Origin: Rhizopus sp. PT2906
Taxonomy: Eukaryota; Mucoromycota; Mucoromycetes; Mucorales; Rhizopodaceae
Reading direction: 5' to 3'
Length of the DNA: 12,523 nt
Assembly (NCBI GenBank): GCA_025529335.1
Contig: JAMYHX010000785.1
Location: forward strand, 1 to 12,523
The notes beneath the pieces were generated by a model. That model saw only the letters and a program-made list of their open reading frames with translations. It did not search any database and was not told the DNA's origin. Of the stretch, positions 8,426-12,523 are shown one piece after another. The position numbers and the translations under genes are program-made. Positions within the stretch are counted from its first letter, which is position 1, and every line of letters starts with the position of its first letter.

Positions 8426-9186
8426 ATGGTTGATAGTCAAACAAAAGCATTAATACCTGAATTTGATCCTGTTGAAGAGGCTATCAAGGATTTTGGTATA
8501 TATTTATATTAGTAAACAGAGTCAACAATAGTATTAATAGACTTTAGCCAACAATAAGTTTGTTATTGTTATGGATAATGAAGATAGAGAGAATGAAGGA
8601 GATTTGATTATTGCTGCTCAAAACATTACTACAGAACAAATGGCCTTTTTAATACGTCATTCGAGGTAATCTTATTCATGATGTCTATCATGTTTAATGT
8701 ACTTAGTTCCTTTTTTCAAGTGGTTATATATGTGTCCCAACAACGGGTGAACGTCTAGATGAACTTGAATTACCCTTGATGGTCGAAAAGAATACTGAAT
8801 TGATGAGAACTGCTTATACAATCTCTTGTGATTATGCTCACGGAACAACAACAGGTATCTCTGCCCATGATAGAGCCTTGACAGCACGTAAATTAGCGGA
8901 TCCATCAAGTAAACCTGAAGATTTTATGCGTCCTGGACATATACTCCCACTTCGCTCAGTCCCTGGTGGCACATTTCAACGATTTGGACATACAGAAGCT
9001 GCAGTGGATCTTTGTAAACTAGCAGGAATCTATCCTGTAGCATGTATTGGAGAAATTGTGAATGATGACGCACAAGGAACTATGGCAAGAAGAGATGATT
9101 GTTTTGCATTTGCTAAAAAACACAACATCAAGATGATTACTATCAAGGATATCATCGCTTATAGAAGACAACAAGAAGCCGTGTAA
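8426..9186 (+). CDS. RIB3: 3,4-dihydroxy-2-butanone 4-phosphate synthase (217 aa, 3 exons)
   Basis: Exons: 8426-8495, 8548-8665, 8721-9186. The enzyme turns D-ribulose 5-phosphate into 3,4-dihydroxy-2-butanone 4-phosphate plus formate, the four-carbon donor for the riboflavin ring; it is a Mg-dependent homodimer. Visible motifs are DNEDRENEGDL at 33-43 (R37, E38 and D42, at the same numbers as the E. coli active-site residues), YICVPTT, GTTTGISAHDRALTARKLAD, RPGHILPLR, FGHTEAAVDL with H153, and GEIVNDD with E174. All expected catalytic residues are present. The length agrees with the monofunctional fungal enzyme (about 208 aa in yeast), and no GTP cyclohydrolase II domain is fused. Two AG choices exist at intron 1; only CTTTAG ending at 8547 keeps the frame. 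It is divergent from the SNF2 gene. Confidence 0.96.
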
Positions 9187-9498
9187 TTTGTGTATATGTA
9201 TATAAAAAGCTTTTCACGTGGGTCTTGTAAATCATCATCTTTTTTTTTATGTATGTGACTCAGTTTATTTTCTTTGTGAGATCAGATGATATAAAGTGTA
9301 GAATGATGAATTATGGTTAAAATGGGATATGGAAATATGTATTTGTAGATTTGATTCTTTATATACAGATTTAGTAGAAATTAAATTCATTATGTTGATT
9401 TCATTACTCTTTGTTTCTCCCTATTTGTTTCTTTTTTTTTATTTTTTTACAGGGCAATTAAAAAGGGATAAAATTCAGTTTTGGATTTCTTTATCTCA
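9187..9498. other. Spacer between RIB3 and the Gag-like gene
   Basis: This holds the RIB3 3' end and the leader of the next gene. A CACGTG E-box core lies near 9214-9219. A T-rich tract ending in TTTTTTACAG (about 9440-9451) looks like a 3' splice site, so the Gag-like transcript may have a spliced leader. I found no repeat here matching 10984-11287, so no LTR pair is apparent. Confidence 0.5.
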
Positions 9499-10021
9499 AT
9501 GGTCTCAACCAATAAAGATAGCAATCACAACTCAAATAGCTCTAACAACAATAGATCTGAGTCAATCAGCATGACTTATAGTCACACAGATCCCAGACAT
9601 AAATATAGATTACAGCATCCATCGGACAGATACGATGACAGAAACTATAGATCATCCAGCTCGGATACTACATCTCGTCAACATTCTCCTAAACATGTCA
9701 ACAAATCAGCATCTTTAGAAGATCAAAAGAATATTCCATATCGTGAAAGAATTAAATTGGCTCAAAAAAAGATTAATAACTTACGTAATACAATCAAAGA
9801 CTGCAAGGATCATTCCATCATCAACACTACTCGTGATCACATTGCAATTCTGTACAAGCTTATTGACTCACTTGAAGTGGGAATGAGAAAAGAGGAGGAA
9901 AATACCTGTAGGAGAGAAAGAAGAGACCATCCTGGCTCACATAACATGAAACAAGCAGACAAACCTACAACTACAAAGAACATACAGGTTACTTCTGATA
10001 GGAGCAATCCTGCCACTACTG

Positions 10022-10055
<34 letters not shown>

Positions 10056-10983
10056 GGACAACATAAGGCCGCCATCTACAAGCGAAGCAACTTATCCGAA
10101 AATAGAAGACAAGTGGCCAACAGTCAGAGATTTTATCTCATCGTTCGAAGATAACCTGATGCACCAAATGACAAGCTTTAATCAAAGCTTACCCTATAGA
10201 TCAAGCAATGAAACAAAGGAAGATCACAGAGAGTGTCAAATTGAAAAAAACGAGCAATCCAAACCAGAACCGATGACTATTATACCCAATCCTGTCTCTG
10301 ATCCTTCTAGCTTTACTCCTTCTACTTCTACTACTACTACTAATCATACTGTTGATTTACTTACACCTGAGGATTCAGCAAAAAAGGCATATATAAGTAG
10401 TGATAAGCTACTACAGGTGTACAATTGTCGTCAAAATTTGGGTGAAACTCTACCTAATTACATAAACAGATTCACTCAATTATGTCGAAACGCCAGAATA
10501 GAAGACACTAGGTTTCTGGCCATGGTATTCCATCAGTCATTGTGCCAAACTGTCATGTCTGTCGTACAAGAACAAGTATTGGCAACTTATGAAAGTTTAG
10601 ATATAAAGCCCAGTGATTGCATACGGGAGGAAGACACGTATTCGACATATATAGCCAAATTAAGGCTGCTCTGGCCAACCATGCATCAACATATTAATCG
10701 ACTGGTCCAAATAGAAAAGGCTTATAAATCGCAAAAGAGAAAAGGATACCAAGAATCAAATGATACAAGAGCAGAAAAAAGATCGAGATTGAGTCCAGCC
10801 AGAGAGCCATCACCAAACATGAATAAGCGTCTAAAGAACCCTTGTAGATTTTGTAAAACCGCAGAATATACCAAGCAGCACAAATGCTCAGAGTTTTATA
10901 GGGCGAGGGCACTTAAACAGTTGAAGGTCAATACTGGCATAACATTAAACGAAATGGGAACTAACTCTGTCCGTTCATTCTAG
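9499..10983 (+). CDS. Gag-like protein of Ty3/gypsy type, stand-alone (494 aa)
   Basis: The first ATG of the frame is at 9499. The N-terminal 75 residues are Asn/Ser/Asp/Arg-rich and probably disordered. A charged helical stretch at about 80-130 (YRERIKLAQKKINNLRNTIK) may form a coiled coil. A poly-Thr run sits at 176-186. Around 300-400 is a helical segment (LLQVYNCRQNLGETLPNYIN, then RFTQLCRNARI) resembling the conserved block of retrotransposon Gag capsids, where an E-x-L-x-x-Y-x-x-R-F pattern is common. After a Lys/Arg-rich linker comes a putative zinc knuckle C449-x2-C452-x8-H461-x-C463, spaced like the CxxC...HxC knuckle of some plant Ty3 Gags rather than the retroviral CCHC. No protease, reverse transcriptase or integrase follows, and no flanking LTRs are seen. 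It is therefore either a remnant cut off from pol or a gag gene kept by the host. The frame is unbroken and intronless, unlike the neighbours. Gag assignment is probable, not certain. Confidence 0.65.
10015..10053. repeat. ACT triplet repeat (poly-Thr) inside the Gag-like gene
   Basis: A run of ACT codons with one GCT encodes the poly-Thr tract. Triplet-length changes would keep the frame. Confidence 0.9.
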
Positions 10984-11287
10984 GGTCAGAAAGAGGCAAA
11001 AAGAGAGGAAGAGTATAATCATACAAGTAATGGGCCCTATCGGAAGCATTATGAGCTGTGAAATGTGTCCGGCATTGACCACTGTAACAATGAAGATGTG
11101 GTATAAATATATATTGATCAAAAATTGCCTATTGAGCAACTTGTAAATAATAATAAAAAAGTGACACATAGTTTTCCTAAGCAATGTAGTTTTATGCCTC
11201 TCAGCTGCTTCTTACACTCGTAGCTCAGGATTTACTTAAGAAAAGGCAGCATGAATAGTACAAAGTGGTATATTGTTTATTATTTGG
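10984..11287. other. Spacer between two convergent intronless genes
   Basis: About 300 bp of 3' DNA shared by the Gag-like gene and the DUF2828 gene. No gene, RT/protease fragment, polypurine tract or LTR is recognised in any frame. An AATAATAAAAAA stretch near 11145-11159 could serve as a 3' processing signal for the Gag-like transcript. Confidence 0.55.
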
Positions 11288-12523
11288 TTAATCTACAACG
11301 ACAAGATCCTTAAAGCTTTCATGATACACTGCCTTTTTGGCAAAGTCCAATGGAGTCTCTTGCTTAGCCTTGTCCTCATCTATATCATCACCATCAAGGA
11401 ATGTCTTCAGCATATTTGCAGAATAACCAGCAAGCACCTTGACACCAGCATCATCCTTGCTTACAGGCGCATCCAGATCGTACATCTTGTCACCCTCAAA
11501 GACATTCCACCAAACTATTTCAGGAACATCATAACCAGCCTCATGATACCTGCGACGGATAAGATCAAAGGCAGTTTCAAATTTATCGACCTTTTCGGTT
11601 TTATCGTGGGTTCTTCTATCGCACTCGACTTTAGCTTCGCCAAAGGATCGTTCACTGGTAGTAAAGACAAATAGACGCTTAATCATATCTTCCGGTTTGA
11701 CCTTGTTTTCGGTAGCGAATGCCAGTAAGACATCAGAAAAGGTACCCTTAAAATGACTGTTGAGCTTTAAATTTGATCTAGCTTTAACCTGCGCAATCTG
11801 TTGATCAAAAGGAAGCGATGTATCAACCTTGAAAATAGTTGGCGCCCTAGAGTAAGTGATTATAATTCCATTAAATGGAGGCTTTGTCAAATTGGCAACC
11901 AGAAGAGATAATCCAATAGTGGCATATATAGAAGTGGGGTCTTTAGCTCTTTGCATGGCAAGAGGTAGATAACAGACTGGTACACATTCCTCAAGCTTCA
12001 CTTGCTTGCGTGATCCATTGCTTTTTAATTGAGACGTACTACGAAGACTTTCAATCAAGGCTTTCCATTGAGCGTTTACTAAATTTTCCTTGACCTCCTT
12101 ATACTGTATCCATAATTCGGGTGCGTTTTTGATGGTTTCTTTAAGCTTTTTTGGAATTTTCGAATCTGTAACTAAGTCTGCCAGCTTGCTGGGCGTCATC
12201 GTCACACCGCTGATCTTTGTTCTTCTCGGGAAAGCTGGGATACCAGTTTTCTTTTGACGAAGCGCATTTTCTTCGTTCTTTGACTTTTGTTTACCGAATG
12301 TCACATCATCTAAATAGCCTTTCACTGCATCTGGAGCATACTTAAAGAACTGGCAAAGGTTTTTTCTGAAGCATACCGCTGGAACGTGTGTAAAGTCAAC
12401 CTTATCCCACTTATCTTGCAATGTGTAGTGTTCAATAAGATCCAATGCATCACGAAGAGGAACTAGATATTGCTTGCGGTATAGATCTCTAATCTTGTTA
12501 AGGTAATGCTCACGAGACTCGCC
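11288..12523 (-). CDS. DUF2828 (vWA-like) protein with degenerate metal site, 5' end outside window
   Basis: The frame is open from the window edge to the TAA at 11288-11290, giving 411 residues with no introns; the apparent start at 12445 is a TTG, not a true start. The order of motifs follows DUF2828: an N-terminal helical part (YLVPLRDALDLIEHYTLQDK, then W.KVDFTHVPAV), QWKALIESL, IGLSLLVANLTKPPFNG, IIITYSRAP, KPEDMIKRLFVFT, RRYHEAGYDVPEIVWWNV, and a C-terminal VLAGYSANMLKTFLDGD. In standard members the strand before IGLSLL reads CDVSGSM, a vWA metal (MIDAS) site. Here residues 183-190 read VCYLPLAM. The later SDM...FD aspartates are also gone (TTSERSF at 288-294). The molecular role of DUF2828 is not established; the fold resembles the vWA half of TROVE/Ro60-like proteins. 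The long intact frame argues against a fresh pseudogene. Confidence 0.85.
   Translation of the reverse strand, partial: GESREHYLNKIRDLYRKQYLVPLRDALDLIEHYTLQDKWDKVDFTHVPAVCFRKNLCQFFKYAPDAVKGYLDDVTFGKQKSKNEENALRQKKTGIPAFPRRTKISGVTMTPSKLADLVTDSKIPKKLKETIKNAPELWIQYKEVKENLVNAQWKALIESLRSTSQLKSNGSRKQVKLEECVPVCYLPLAMQRAKDPTSIYATIGLSLLVANLTKPPFNGIIITYSRAPTIFKVDTSLPFDQQIAQVKARSNLKLNSHFKGTFSDVLLAFATENKVKPEDMIKRLFVFTTSERSFGEAKVECDRRTHDKTEKVDKFETAFDLIRRRYHEAGYDVPEIVWWNVFEGDKMYDLDAPVSKDDAGVKVLAGYSANMLKTFLDGDDIDEDKAKQETPLDFAKKAVYHESFKDLVVVD

Noticed and set aside
9481..9498. Start of the Gag-like protein at 9481
   Set aside because: The codon at 9481 is TTG; the first in-frame ATG is at 9499.
9837..10064. 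- strand frame with a poly-Val run that mimics a signal peptide
   Set aside because: The Val run is the antisense reading of the ACT (Thr) repeat in the Gag-like gene.
11219..11260. tRNA-like A-box (TAGCTCAGGA)
   Set aside because: No matching B-box (GGTTCGA type) and no acceptor stem or cloverleaf can be formed downstream.
9187..11287. LTRs or target-site duplications around the Gag-like gene
   Set aside because: By eye the two flanks share no convincing direct repeat; only AT-rich and simple sequence is common to both.
1..12523. CRISPR arrays, bacterial operons or phage-type systems
   Set aside because: Spliceosomal introns and fungal genes throughout; the repeats seen are microsatellites, not spaced repeat arrays.

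Overview
The window is nuclear DNA from a fungus, most likely an early-diverging Mucorales-type (Mucoromycota) species. The evidence is AT-rich intergenic DNA full of homopolymer and dinucleotide runs, many short introns (44-77 nt, nearly all GT-AG, some with TACTAAC-like branch sites), poly(dA:dT) promoters, and a fungus-specific chitin synthase chaperone (Chs7). The lineage call is inference from gene style; no rRNA or marker gene is present.

Layout. Positions 1-399 (+) are the last exon of CHS7. Positions 515-826 (+) are a small unrecognised ORF. Positions 827-1468 are an AT-rich spacer with nested inverted repeats, a TG microsatellite and a likely 5'UTR intron. Positions 1469-3100 (+) are a five-exon gene that joins a GATA zinc finger to an ASH1-type AWS-SET-PostSET methyltransferase. 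It converges, with only 110 bp between stop codons, on LEO1 (4644-3211, -, four exons, one probable GC-AG intron), a subunit of the Paf1 elongation complex. Upstream of LEO1 on the same strand is an eleven-exon ATRX/ARIP4-type SNF2 ATPase (7958-5185, -). A 467-bp divergent promoter separates it from RIB3 (8426-9186, +, three exons), the riboflavin-pathway 3,4-dihydroxy-2-butanone 4-phosphate synthase. The right end changes character: two long intronless frames converge. One is a Ty3-like Gag-type protein with no pol (9499-10983, +). The other is a DUF2828 protein (11288 to beyond 12523, -) whose von Willebrand A-type metal site is lost.

Three neighbouring genes act on chromatin and transcription: an H3K36-type methyltransferase predicted to be DNA-targeted, a Paf1C subunit and a remodeller. 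In known systems H3K36 methylation and Paf1C are both tied to elongation, so the adjacency is suggestive, but nothing here proves co-function. The most unusual item is the GATA finger/ASH1 fusion. A single uninterrupted exon carries both the second half of the GATA finger and the first AWS cysteines, so it is not an artefact of joining two genes.

All exon models were built by hand from splice signals and frame; totals are multiples of three (GATA-SET 466 aa, LEO1 416 aa, SNF2 740 aa, RIB3 217 aa).
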